Positions 26,782 through 37,260 of a stretch of DNA of 64,000 bases are shown piece after piece. The translations under genes and the position numbers were made by a program. Numbering within the stretch: position 1 is the first letter of the stretch; every line of letters begins with the position of its first letter. The notes under the pieces were generated by a model that made no database searches, was not told the DNA's origin, and saw only the letters and a list, made by a program, of their open reading frames with translations. Origin of the DNA: Mastigias papua (Eukaryota; Cnidaria; Scyphozoa; Rhizostomeae; Mastigiidae). Location: NCBI GenBank assembly GCA_964019165.1, contig OZ025282.1, forward strand, positions 10,824,229 to 10,888,228. The letters run 5' to 3'.

Positions 26782-27086
26782 CAGGGGGTGTCAAAGTAAT
26801 TTGGCCCAAGGGAACATAGGACATAATATGGCGCCACAATAGCCGGGTAGGTTGACAGAACCCGAGAGGGCTAGGTAATTGAGGCTTTTCAAATATACAT
26901 AATTCATCGCATATTTCCTATCTTGCATGCTAGACAACGGCGAAAAATTGGATATTCAGCATTGTAAATGCCACTAGTAAATGCCGCTATTACAATGGGA
27001 AAAATATCGCTAGGTTTTAGTTTATTCAAAATTCCTAGGGAACCACACTGACAGATTCAGCCTGGGCCGTATGTTTGACACCCCTA
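26782..27086. mobile_element. hAT-type MITE with 8-bp target duplication
   Basis: A 305-bp non-coding element beginning CAGGGGGTGTCAAAG and ending in the complement of TAGGGGTGTCAAACATACGG. The perfect 8-bp direct repeat TACTAGAA flanks it (26774-26781 and 27087-27094). A CAGGGGTGTCAAA-type terminus plus 8-bp duplication is characteristic of hAT elements of the Charlie type (family knowledge). Confidence 0.85.
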
Positions 27087-27192
27087 TACTAGAAGTAATT
27101 TTAACTGAATAGGTACTACATTAATTGTCTTTGAACCTCCCTTTGTACCCACTTCATATATAGATATATTTTCCTCATTCATCCTTTTAATA

Positions 27193-27221
27193 CTGATGAT
27201 GACTCTCGTGTGAGTCGAAAC
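27193..27221 (+). ncRNA. Hammerhead-like motif (CTGATGA...GAAAC)
   Basis: CTGATGA is followed by one unpaired T, a perfect 5-bp stem GACTC/GAGTC with loop TCGTGT, then GAAAC. This is the conserved core order of a hammerhead ribozyme. Such motifs are reported in the terminal repeats of Penelope-like elements, and this may be a remnant of one. The extra base next to stem II and the unchecked stems I/III make activity uncertain. Confidence 0.4.
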
Positions 27222-28404
27222 GTTTATTTCTTGGATGTGTCGTAGATTAATTTTAAAGTCGCAATAGTACCACTGGATTTGTCGTTATAAAACCAAGACG
27301 AAGAAATGTCTCTTTTTTTGGTTGTGGTCTTTGTACTGAAGTTTATTTTAAAGCTGCGTTTTCCATCAACTATGTCTTTGAAGGGTCCTTTGAAAATGAA
27401 AATATTGCAGGATGTATACAAAAAGGGGATAATTTTTTGTTTTGCGTACGTACTTAATGTGTCAACCCCCCTCCCTCCTTGTACGCATTCGTACGCAATT
27501 GCTTGACCCCTCCCCCCCTTCGTGCGTACGTACTAAATGAACGATTCCATACAACAATCAACCTCCCTTGACAACGGGAACCATATTGAAATAGAAAATT
27601 AAAAGTGTTTGTTGTCAGCATTGTTGCTGTATTATTACCTTTATCACTTGCAAATTATGGGCAGAAACGTTTAAAGAATATTTACCTTAGCATGTTCGTG
27701 CATTTCACGACAATGCCAGAAATCTGGGGCCTTTGCCACAGAACGCTTTATCAACATGTTCCTCTACCGTTCCTTTTAATCTATTATCCATAACTTTCAA
27801 TATCACCTTCGCCACTTGACTCTTGATGCTGATTCTTCGATGCTTACCGCACTCTGTTGCTCCTTCCTTTTTAGAGAGTAAAATAATTCCTCCATCCTCT
27901 TCGGAATGATGCTAGTACGATATATTTTTATTTTCCAACTCAGTAATCTATTCTATTGCAAAATCTTCTGCCGCCCCCCCCCCCCCTATTTCAACAACCA
28001 CACCATCACTCCCGTCTACCTTTCTCCACTTCATTCTCCCCAAGGCCTTTTCCATTTCTTTTTTCAAAATATAAGGGCCTATAGGAACGTGTGTACGTTG
28101 CTTCCTATAGACTGCAATGTTAGATAAGTGACATCCTTCGTTGATCCATGTTGTTGGTGTTCGTGATGTTGGAATCTTATTTAACGTGCAGAGAACACGG
28201 AGGCAGAGAGAGGAGACGATGTTGTTGACTGTAGGTACTCAGACTCTACTCTGACTGACTTTACAGTACAGATAACATGGATATATACAGAAACATTGAA
28301 CAACTGAAATAAAGATAAGTTACGTACATGAAGGGTTAGGTGCTTGTTAGTTAGAATTTTTGTTTGTTAACTTATTTTATTTCGAGTTCACTTCTAGCTA
28401 TACA

Positions 28405-28647
<243 letters not shown>

Positions 28648-29667
28648 ACTAATCTAAGGAGGAATGACCAGGTGTGTGATGATTGCGTACAGAACAACAG
28701 AAGAGGAATGACCAGGTGTGTGATGACAGGAGTGACGTATGGTGATGTCCAAGGTGTGTGATTTGAGAATGGGAATGAATGAAAGAAGGAAAAGCTTACG
28801 TCGAGTAAGAAATGGCCTAAGTTACAATGTTTACGTTCACTACAAAAGCTCCCCCCTTAGAATGCAAGCGGATGAGAAGCATTCGAACCGTAAGGGAGAA
28901 AGCACTGTAGGATTTTAAACAGTGTAGGAAAGAATGACATGACGAGATGATGATATGAGGAGACTAGGGTTAGTTGCCCTATTTAGCTATTGATAAGCAC
29001 TATGAAAGGTTACATGTAATAATTGAAAATACAAGAATACGATAGTTTGAAATGTGCGTAAAAGGTATAATGAAATAAATGCGAAAAGTGAATACTAAAT
29101 GTCCAAACATACTACAAAAATGTCCCATTTGCGGTGGCCATGAAGTATGAGATGTTACCAAGGTTTTATGAGTTGGATTACCAGGAACCAGGACGTCGGC
29201 GTTCGACGTTTGTGCGATTTGCGAGGTTTTTTGCGTAGGATCAACCAGGAACCTGAATGTCGGCGTTCGACGAGTGTGTGCGAGGTTTTGTGAGTAGGAT
29301 GATCAGGAACCTTACTTGCTGTGTTGGTTAGGCACTACGGTGAGTCGAGTGCGTTGAAAGTCGACTGCTTGTTGCTTGCTGCTTGATTGCTTGCTTGATA
29401 AAGCTGGACCAACGAAGGATTCTCTGGTCACGTCTCGGTCACCATTATAGGAACGCGAGTTTGTGTGCTTCCTATAGACTGCAATGCCCGTTCAGTGACA
29501 TCCTTCGTTGATCCGTTGATGGCGAGTATCAGATTTAGTTTCAAAGCTAAAACTGAAATAGGACACTGATATGATAATGTTACAAAACAACCAGCCTTTC
29601 TCTATACTACACTTAGTCAATGGCAAGTGCACTATTTCACAGATCTTTTAATAATTGTCCCCAAATC

Positions 29668-30181
29668 CTATGTCATACAATAGCTTATCAATTTCATCCT
29701 AGTCAATCGTTTCTTTTTTACAGGTAGTCCTTTCATAAGTGGAAATAAGCTTTTGCAGTACATTGCATCCTCACAGATTTCTCGTGTTTCCCCGCTATGT
29801 GGTATAGACGCTATAAGGTTGTCATTCATTGTCTTCGTTGTTGGAAAGAACTGTTCATCCATCTTCTGGATGTCAGGCCTATGTTTCTTTGGAAGGGGTG
29901 AAGCTCCAATTGCATCAGGAGTTAAAGGTGATGGAGCAGAGCAAGATAATGGTGAAGGTGAAGAACACAGTGAAATGGGTTTATCATCCATGCTTACTCT
30001 GATACATGTAGAAGGCATACTGCTTTCTGATGGCTTGCACGATATTCTGTCGAGGAAAAATCTCATCACATCAAACAACTTGCATTTTGGCAAACGTGAT
30101 ACAACACCACCAGACTTTGTCATATTCCTACGCTTATCTATGCACCTCTTGAAGTTATCTTTCAAGTTTTTTGACAGGTTT
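29668..30181 (-). CDS. MADF/BESS-like protein, 3' exon
   Basis: After an acceptor GTTGTTGCAG the minus strand is open to a stop at 29668. The start NLSKNLKDNFKRCIDKRR, followed by SRLPKCKLFDVMRFF, resembles the second half of a MADF (Myb/SANT-like in Adf-1) DNA-binding domain. A Ser/Pro-rich linker follows. The end, ICEDAMYCKSLFPLMKGLPV and onward with KKKRLTRMKL, resembles a BESS motif. This domain order is that of MADF-BESS regulators and of the DNA-binding partner protein in PIF/Harbinger transposons. The frame is intact. The first half of MADF should be in an upstream exon; see 30470-30612. Confidence 0.6.
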
Positions 30182-30469
30182 CTGCAACAACGCAACTACG
30201 ATAAAAAGAACAATAGGATTAGTATTCTTGCAAGAATTCTTCTGTTGATAGACTGCCATAAAATAACTGAATACCAGATGATTTAAGTGATTAAAATGAT
30301 TTATTTATCATATGGTTAGGGGATATGCTTCAAAGAGAGAGTGTTTGACACATCATGATCATAGTACAACAAGAGCTTTCGAACAGATTTTTGTAATTTT
30401 GTCGTTTTGTAAGTTTGCAAAATCCACACAATTTATATAAATGACGAGCTTATTTCCCAGTCAGCGAAG

Positions 30470-30612
30470 TTACACAGATTGACTGAATGTGAAAAAGACT
30501 GCTTTATAATGTGACAAGACAAATGTGATGTGATTTTTTGTGATTTCACATCCCATAAGCATGGAAGTCCACTTATTTCTTCAATAAATAGCTCTTTGTC
30601 AAATTTACAGCC
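30470..30612 (-). CDS. Candidate MADF first-half exon, degenerate
   Basis: Minus-strand translation gives KFDKELFIEEISGLPCLWDV, matching the usual MADF start (a leucine/isoleucine helix, then P-x-LW-D). The continuation is less typical, and no clean donor leading to 30181 was found. It lies 290 bp upstream of the MADF/BESS exon on the same strand, which supports the pairing. Confidence 0.45.
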
Positions 30613-30902
30613 CTAGTTTTCGTCGCCAACTCCTCCCCATGGATGTACTCCTCTTCCAAATTATCATAGCGTTTGATCTGGTCTGCTGTTAATAGCAATA
30701 TGTCTTCTTCAAAGGCAGAGATTGCATCAATAAATCGACAGTCTTGGTATGTGATTCATGTTTCTTACTACTGTTCTACCAAAAGTTTGAGCGTTATTTC
30801 CTGCCATCTCGGCATGTGGCGCGGAGGCCAGGATGTAGGCCTACTTTTGGAGTTCTTGTTCTGGCAAAGACAAGCTAAGCGATTTGGCAAAAAGTAGAAC
30901 TT

Positions 30903-31179
30903 CAATCACTGCCAAAAGTCCTTGGAACACCCTATGAATACAGCGTTTTATATGACAATTATGAGATTCCGGTGAAGCACAACGGACTACGCCCCCCTAC
31001 CCCCCAGAACAATGTTGAATTGACGGTTGGGTTAGCTGACAGTTGTGTGAAAGCAATTCGACTTATTTATTGCGGATAAAACCTGTCTAAATCAACATTG
31101 TTTTAAAGGGGAGAGGGGAACGCTCACCAGCAAGGTCAAAAAATGCCGTAAGTGTTCCAAGACTTTTGGCATTGATTGT
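30903..31179. repeat. 277-bp repeat, left copy
   Basis: Appears identical, base for base, to 35159-35435 in direct orientation. Its ends are ~28-bp inverted repeats with one mismatch and one indel. It also holds internal inverted blocks AACAATGTTGA and TCAACATTGTT, and opposed C-rich and G-rich tracts. On its own it resembles a MITE; in context it acts as a terminal repeat. Confidence 0.9.
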
Positions 31180-31665
31180 CTGAGGGAAATCTGTAAAACA
31201 GTAAGATGTACGGGAAATAGTTGGTAGGGGGTAGGGGTTTTCCATAGCGCTGAGTTCAGTGGTGCCATCTAAAATTACATTAATTGGGGGGAAAGTCCAG
31301 AATTAAAGGGGGTTCATAGTATTCTGCATCATGAGTTGATAATTTAGTTGTATTATTCTAATAGTTGGAGTTGTTTCGTAGTCACAAATAAATGTCTTTC
31401 TTTGTCTCAGTTCTTGTCAGTATCGAGCATTCGTGCAATAAAAACAAGTGATTAATACGTAGTAAACAAATATTGGTAGCAGGAAACTCTTGAATACATG
31501 ACAAATGTTGCTCATATGGCATACAGTTTCTATTCAAAACGACTAATTTCCTGTCCGTCCAATATGGTGAATTGAAACGATTTAAGTGGCAAATAGGGGA
31601 ATCCAAGGCAAGATTTCATATATTTAATACTCGTTTACGCCACACGTGAGAATAGCTGAGACAAA

Positions 31666-32745
31666 ATGGTATTTCAAGCAAGAATTAATACGAAACTTAG
31701 AGCGTATATCTGCTACCTTAGACGAGAGTCGTCTCTGTCGTACAGGGAGATTGCTCGACGCTGTGGTATCTCACCATCAAGTGCCGTGAGGATATGTCGG
31801 GAGGGCTTTTCTAGCCAACTTACTAAGAAGAGAACTGGTCGACCACCATTGATGACCAAGAAAGTCAAGGCCAGATTTATTCGAACATTCCGCAAAATGA
31901 GAGATGAGAACCCGAACGTCAGAGTCGAGGACGTCGCAAAAGATTGTGAAATCACAAGCATCAGCTATAGAACTCTTATACGTACGTTAAATGATGCTGG
32001 GTACCACTTTTTGAGATCCAGAAAAAAAGGTATACTCTCACCAAATGACAGGCAACGCAGAGTGCGGTACGCAAAAACAGCTCTAAAAAACTATGATACA
32101 CACTTTTGGACAGACGACGTTCTTCTGTATTTGGACGGTGTCTCTTTTAGGCACAATCACAAGCCATACGAAGATGCGTTATGTGCTAATGGAAAAGTCT
32201 GGAGGAAAAGCAATGAAGGACTGAAATACACGAGTAAGGGATCGAAAAATCTACCAGGGGGACGTTCGTTGCATCTTTTGGTGGGCATCTCACATTCAAC
32301 AGGAGTGGTTCTTGCAGAAGAATATGAGAAGATGAACGGACCTTGGTTTGCCAAGTTCGTGCAAGCAACTCTACAGAAGGTCTTAATGGATTGTGCAGTG
32401 CTAAAAGGCAAGGAGAAATTGCTTCTAGTTATGGATAACGATCCAAGCCAAAGAAGTATGGTAGCGAAAGATGCATTGCAGGAAATAGGTGCTGAACTTG
32501 TAGAAATACCAGCTAGATCACCAGACTTAAATCCCATAGAAAATATCTTTCATAATATTAAGCGTAGTCTTAGGGAAGATGCACTAAAGCGAAAAATTAT
32601 CAGGGAGGACTTTGAATCATTTAAACAAAGGGTCTTGAGTACACTTCTCCAGTATGATGGGTCTGTTATTGACCGCACTATAGAGACAATGACCCTTCGC
32701 CTACAGAGAATTGCGAAGTCTGGTGGATATAGAACTAAATATTGA
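31666..32745 (+). CDS. Tc1/mariner-type (IS630 family) DD34E transposase
   Basis: Intact 359-residue frame from ATG. The N-terminal ~115 residues form paired helix-turn-helix DNA-binding domains (SYREIARRCGISPSSAVRIC) separated by a GRPP motif at residues 58-61. The catalytic triad is complete: D157 in LYLDGVSF, D257 in VMDNDPSQ and E292 in SPDLNPIENI, with 34 residues between the last two, as in Tc1. Length is normal for the family. It would cut and rejoin element ends in the nucleus at TA sites. The gene converges on the Rep gene across an 804-bp spacer. No private TIR pair directly around this gene was found, so the 277-bp repeats are the candidate ends. Confidence 0.93.
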   Translation: MVFQARINTKLRAYICYLRRESSLSYREIARRCGISPSSAVRICREGFSSQLTKKRTGRPPLMTKKVKARFIRTFRKMRDENPNVRVEDVAKDCEITSISYRTLIRTLNDAGYHFLRSRKKGILSPNDRQRRVRYAKTALKNYDTHFWTDDVLLYLDGVSFRHNHKPYEDALCANGKVWRKSNEGLKYTSKGSKNLPGGRSLHLLVGISHSTGVVLAEEYEKMNGPWFAKFVQATLQKVLMDCAVLKGKEKLLLVMDNDPSQRSMVAKDALQEIGAELVEIPARSPDLNPIENIFHNIKRSLREDALKRKIIREDFESFKQRVLSTLLQYDGSVIDRTIETMTLRLQRIAKSGGYRTKY

Positions 32746-33061
32746 GTTCATTGAAATTATTTGCAATAATGATATAGCTTGTCGATGAATATTTCAGCAA
32801 TTAATTATGCAATATTACAGCGAATTGTTCCTTGTCTTTATTCCTTCAAGGTGTCCAGAATGAATACCAGTCGCTCTTTGACTCGTGAAAGGAGACGATG
32901 GAATTATGAGAGAATTAAAAAGGTTACTCTCATGTGGGCTTAAACCACCCGATGCTAAACTTTTTCATAACAGAAACTGCGGCTTTACACCTTTTAAGCA
33001 TGAAACTCAATGTATTTAAAACCCCCATTGAATTGGATTGCATATCAAATGGTATTTTCCA

Positions 33062-33453
33062 ACGGTTTACCATCACGGTTTACCATTGTATTTTTCCTTC
33101 TAAAATAGGAAGGAATTCTTCAATATTGCTACAAGCTTGGAAAAAGTGGTACATGAACACAAACTACTGTTGTCTATAGTTTTGAATAAGTCTGCTCTAG
33201 GGTTTATGAGAAAAACGAGAAAAACTGCACGGTTTACCATTTTTTGAAATCTGACTTCGATCCTATTCATGTTTATCTGCGTAAAATGGTAAACCGTGGC
33301 TATTTCATCGATTTCACTAAGATACGAATAATAGACATGTATTTTACTGTCATCTCATGAAGGTACTTATCGATGTACCACTTTTAACATTATTTACTCT
33401 TGGGTACCTAATACCAGTAAAGGATAGAAGGGAAAATAGAAATGGTAAACCGT
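33062..33453. promoter_or_regulatory. Five-copy 12-bp iteron-like motif
   Basis: ACGGTTTACCAT occurs three times forward (33062-33073, 33075-33086, 33229-33240) and twice inverted (33286-33297, 33442-33453) within 392 bp, all in the spacer between the convergent transposase and Rep genes. Repeated short sites near a hairpin are the typical layout of a Rep-binding replication origin. The binding role is inferred. Confidence 0.75.
33228..33298. other. Candidate origin hairpin
   Basis: Perfect 16-bp inverted repeat CACGGTTTACCATTTT (33228-33243) and its complement (33283-33298) around a 39-nt loop. Both arms contain an iteron copy. No classical TAGTATTAC-type nonanucleotide is seen in the loop, so a nick site cannot be named. 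Confidence 0.6.
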
Positions 33454-33549
33454 GGGCAAATTGCACTTTCGCTACCATTACAATGACACTGCAGTTTGTC
33501 AACGCTACGCAGGAACAATATTGTTTACAAAGTGACGTGCCTATGTCCA

Positions 33550-34866
33550 TTATTGCAACAACATCTTTGCAAAACAATGACCGCATGGTGGGACAGTTTT
33601 TTGTTCCTGTGGCTGGAACTGATATTTAAAATAAAAGAAGCGCCATCGTACCTGCATCATTTCAGTTTCACGATCGTCTATAAAGGAACCTTTTACGAAG
33701 GAGATTGGTGCCTTTGCTGTGGCAAAAATTGGTGTGTCACTGGAAAATTCGATGTCTTTGCTGTAGCTCGTTTTTGGTGCTGCAAAGTGGACGACATGGC
33801 CTTCCAATAGCAGTAGCATATCGCTCCACGGAAGTATGAGGGGTGACCACCTGAAATCATTCAGAAAAATGACTTCCTTGTCTTCAACCCCCAGCCATGC
33901 ATACGAGCAAGTTGCAGGAGACAGGAATGTATTAAATATTACTCTCAGTGGATCAAGTATAAATGTTTTCCCACAGTTTGCAGGACCAGTGATATACACA
34001 TTCCGACCCTTGCCACGGCCTAAAACTAGCAATGTGACAATAGCATCAGCAAATACCACCCTATCGATGGCATTTCTGTCTAGAATGTCAAGTGCACAAT
34101 CCAGCCATTGGCCATTGCAAATGCACTGGATATTGACCTGCTGCCTTAAAATATCTAATCTTGTGAGTTTACTTCGCTCTTGTTTTTCTTTGGCGGTCTC
34201 CATCTCCCACACTAGATGAATCAGGTCATTCAACTTTTTGTCACCCCTGTTCAATACGAACTCGTATAGTCGTTTATCACCCGCGTCAAATCTACATTTT
34301 GCAAATGCCAATAGATCTATTCTTGAGCGAAGTTTGTGCTTTAGCACAATATTGCTAACATCAAGATTAGACAGTCGCTTGACTTTTGACTTTTTCAGTT
34401 GGCGAGAAGTGCGTCTGGTAGTAGCACTCTTTGTTTTTGGAGATGGGACATTCACAGGGTGATTATTGCTAGTTATATACTCCTTATCATCCTTTTTGAC
34501 ATAACTGAACGCTGTTTGGTAACCACCATGGCCAGAAAAGTGGAGGACAATGCCGTATTTATCTTTTACATAATTTTTTACCTTCAACCAGCGTTGCAAT
34601 TTGTTTAAGAGAACACACATGTGGAAATGATATCTACCATTCTTATGCTGTTCCAGGCAGCATGCCCATTGCGTAACCGTAGATCCTCTAATGCACGCTT
34701 CAAAAGCTGTAGTGATGATAGTTGCAAATTTCTCCCTATCGTACAATTCAGTATTAGCATTGCTGTAGGTTATCAAGTAAGCTTTCCTCACATCTCTAGG
34801 TCCTATCGCTTCGCTAGGATTACTTAACGTAGACCCTTCCATTTCGACCTTTCTAGTGGATATCAT
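33550..34866 (-). CDS. HUH endonuclease / SF3 helicase Rep-like protein
   Basis: Intact 438-residue frame. The N-terminal domain shows rolling-circle initiator motifs in order: motif 1 LITYSN at residues 31-36, motif 2 YHFHMCV with the metal-binding H80 and H82, and motif 3 SYVKKDD with the nicking Tyr122 and Lys125. The C-terminal half has a superfamily 3 helicase: Walker A GPANCGKT (294-301), Walker B EVIFLND (331-337) and a motif-C-like DTPIFATAK (377-385). A PPCGHCF motif lies near the C-terminus. This architecture is that of CRESS-DNA virus Rep and related initiators (and, more distantly, parvoviral NS1). Such genes occur both in animal viruses and as endogenous or mobile copies. With no capsid gene seen, I read it as an endogenous or transposon-borne Rep. 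Confidence 0.9.
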   Translation of the reverse strand: MISTRKVEMEGSTLSNPSEAIGPRDVRKAYLITYSNANTELYDREKFATIITTAFEACIRGSTVTQWACCLEQHKNGRYHFHMCVLLNKLQRWLKVKNYVKDKYGIVLHFSGHGGYQTAFSYVKKDDKEYITSNNHPVNVPSPKTKSATTRRTSRQLKKSKVKRLSNLDVSNIVLKHKLRSRIDLLAFAKCRFDAGDKRLYEFVLNRGDKKLNDLIHLVWEMETAKEKQERSKLTRLDILRQQVNIQCICNGQWLDCALDILDRNAIDRVVFADAIVTLLVLGRGKGRNVYITGPANCGKTFILDPLRVIFNTFLSPATCSYAWLGVEDKEVIFLNDFRWSPLILPWSDMLLLLEGHVVHFAAPKTSYSKDIEFSSDTPIFATAKAPISFVKGSFIDDRETEMMQVRWRFFYFKYQFQPQEQKTVPPCGHCFAKMLLQ

Positions 34867-35158
34867 TCAATACTCTAAATACTACGTCTTACGTCAGTGT
34901 TCTGTTTTCATAGCATACAACCTCCTTTTCAATCCATGCCAGAAAATATGACGTAGAACCTTATGTTCTTTTGCAAGACATATTGTTTTTCTGGCAGAGT
35001 GAAAATACTACCTTTTCGGGTATCCCACCTTGCCTCCTGACAAAACCATTAGAGATATCGATTTGAAAATATTTTCATTGGAATCAGGACCATGGAAAAC
35101 CCTATGATACATATATGTTTTATTGTCATACTAGTGCATGGGCAGTATCTGTCTCAGA

Positions 35159-35435
35159 CAATCACTGCCAAAAGTCCTTGGAACACCCTATGAATACAGC
35201 GTTTTATATGACAATTATGAGATTCCGGTGAAGCACAACGGACTACGCCCCCCTACCCCCCAGAACAATGTTGAATTGACGGTTGGGTTAGCTGACAGTT
35301 GTGTGAAAGCAATTCGACTTATTTATTGCGGATAAAACCTGTCTAAATCAACATTGTTTTAAAGGGGAGAGGGGAACGCTCACCAGCAAGGTCAAAAAAT
35401 GCCGTAAGTGTTCCAAGACTTTTGGCATTGATTGT
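35159..35435. repeat. 277-bp repeat, right copy
   Basis: Identical to 30903-31179. Just outside it AAGTAGAA-type sequence (TTCTACTT, 35440-35447) mirrors AAGTAGAA before the left copy. Just inside, GGAAAACCCTATGATACA at about 35095 resembles the start region of the repeat itself (GGAACACCCTATGAATACA). Confidence 0.9.
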
Positions 35436-35519
35436 TGATTCTACTTAGACGCGTTCGACTATTTCCGCGGCGTCTTCATGTCAAGTAGCAACTGCGTATG
35501 TGCTAGAGCGTTGACTAGT

Positions 35520-36370
35520 AAAACAGGGTTGTGTGCTCTCATCGGACTTGTTCTCACTTTATTCACAAGCGACTGTGAATGACCTGGAAGATATAGAGGT
35601 TGTAAAGGTGGGAAGGTCTGAGATAAATAATATAAGATGTGCAGACCATACTGTGCTGATTGGTGACACAAATGCAAACTTGCAGAGTCTGGTTGACAAA
35701 TTATATGTGGAATGCAACAGAATGGGATTGAAGATCAACAGCGGTAAGACAGAGGTGATGGGCATAACGAAGAGTAAAGGGCAACTGAAAGAGTGGTGAA
35801 TATAGGAGGTCAGATAGTGAAGCAAGTTAGTTCGTTTAGATATGTGGGAAGTTTGGTAAGTGAAGATTATAATGTGATGCAGAAATATGTTCAAGGATAC
35901 TAATGGGAAAGGCTAGGTTTGGACAGATGATAGGGGTATTGACAAGCATGAGTTTGAGCAGTCAGATTTTGTTAAGATTCTTGAAGAACTACATATGGTC
36001 TAGGATGCTTTATTGTTGTGGAAGCTGGATAATTAGTGAAAAGATGAGAAGGAGACTGAAAGCGGCAGAAGTGTGGTTCCTCAGAAGAATGATGAGAATC
36101 CCGTGAGCGGCAAGGAGAACAAACCAGGATGTGATACAGATCGCCGGCACAAAAAGAGAACTGATAACTGTCATAAGAGAGAGACAGCTAGGGTTCCTTG
36201 GGCAGGTGTTGAGACGGAGTGGCTTAGGAAATACCTGCCTCCTAGGACTGATTAACGGAAAGAGAACACGGGGAAGACAAAGACATAGATACATGGATGG
36301 GATCAAGGAAGCAGTAAATATTCAAACGACACAGGAAGTTTTGAGAGCTATACAAAATAGAAATGAATAG
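35520..36370 (+). pseudogene. LINE fragment (RT to C-terminus)
   Basis: Plus-strand pieces in three frames are CADHTVLIGD (the catalytic box, with His where the second Asp should be) and KINSGKTEVMGI at 35640-35760, SSFRYVGSLVSEDYN near 35835, YIWSRMLYCCGSWIISEKM near 36000, and RERQLGFLGQVLRRSGL near 36190. It is the same LINE type as 18432-19830 and 57268-58000. Frameshifted and without endonuclease, it is dead. It starts just outside the right 277-bp repeat. Confidence 0.75.
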
Positions 36371-36453
36371 AGATCCATCGTCGCCAACATCAACCTAGGC
36401 ACAGCTCTGTGGTAAGGTAAGGTAGCTGAATTGTGCATTTGTGAAGCTGTCAA

Positions 36454-36900
36454 TTAGGAGATGTAATATTCCAGGACCCATGAATGTCGGTACTCTAGCA
36501 GGATCGTGCAGTTTCTGACTAGCTCTCTTATATAAGCATGAAATGTGACTTCTGAAATTAAGTTTTGGTCTAATATTACTCCAAGTGGTTTTTCTACGGC
36601 CCTTTCTTCAACAATAGCCTCTCCAATTTTGATCTTAATATTACTTTGGATTGTCCCGAAAGTTAGTAGCTGACACTTTCCTCCATTCAATTTCATAAAG
36701 TTTTCAGGAAACCACTTTGAGAAGACAAGAGCACCAGTTTCTAGCCGTTCTAATACGTTATCTAAACAACTGTCAGCTGCAAATATGATGGTGTCATCGA
36801 CAAAATTGCATATTGCAGTGTCCATTACCATAAAAAAGATCATCAATATATACATTGAAAAGAAGAGGCTCAAGGACTGAACCCTGTGGTACGCCTGCAC
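36454..36900 (-). pseudogene. LINE RT fragment
   Basis: The open minus-strand frame includes CNFVDDTIIFAAD (catalytic box), KWFPENFMKLNGGKCQLLTF and KPLGVILDQN, the usual C to E block order of a CR1/jockey-type RT. A frameshift near 36870 separates it from the preceding YI-D block. It is truncated at both ends and ends near the left TIR at 37004. Confidence 0.7.
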
Positions 36901-37021
36901 GACTCTCGCCAGTTGCTGAATGAACCATTTAATTTTATTCTTTCCTTTCTTCCTATGTAATTATAGATCATTAATTTAGCTTGCTTACTAAACCAGTAGT
37001 CATTGATATGATGAATAGGTC

Positions 37022-37260
37022 TGTTGGAGATTTCTCTCCAATTCTGCTAGTTCGAAAGGTTATCAGTCTATATCGCAGAATGAACTGAAGAAAACAACTC
37101 TCACTCCAATGTAAATTTAATCACTCATAATCAATTCGTCAGTTCTTCTCCTCGTGGCATGCATACTCTAACTAATACCGAAATCTAAAAAATTAGCATA
37201 ACAATATAATGTGCACTGTACCTACTGTGTATATACGTGGGTGCACGGAATTACCCAACA
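37022..37260 (-). repeat. BEL 3' LTR
   Basis: 239 bp with TG/CA-type ends, about 98% identical to the 5' LTR. On the minus strand it follows the polypurine tract. Confidence 0.93.

Larger units (their letters stand above)
30903..35435. mobile_element. Rep + Tc1-type transposase composite element
   Basis: A 4.53-kb block bounded by two identical 277-bp direct repeats. It contains a plus-strand DD34E transposase and a minus-strand HUH/SF3 Rep-like gene that converge on an iteron-bearing spacer. The outermost ends form terminal inverted repeats because each 277-bp copy itself has inverted ends (CAATCACTGCCAAAAGTC against CAATCAATGCCAAAAGTC). Just inside the repeats the sequences CTCAGACAATCA and TGATTGTCTGAG are also inverted. 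It may be a mobile element, an integrated circular replicon, or two unrelated insertions. Both frames are uninterrupted, which points to a recent arrival. Confidence 0.55.

Noticed and set aside
26512..27543. Possible ~1-kb MITE from similar GCGTACGTA/C-rich patches at both ends
   Set aside because: The patches share composition and short words but do not align as a continuous inverted repeat. The hAT MITE between them has its own clear ends.
33357..33810. Plus-strand ORFs overlapping the Rep gene end and spacer
   Set aside because: Shadows of the minus-strand Rep frame with no motifs, and they run through the iteron region. No capsid-like gene could be supported.
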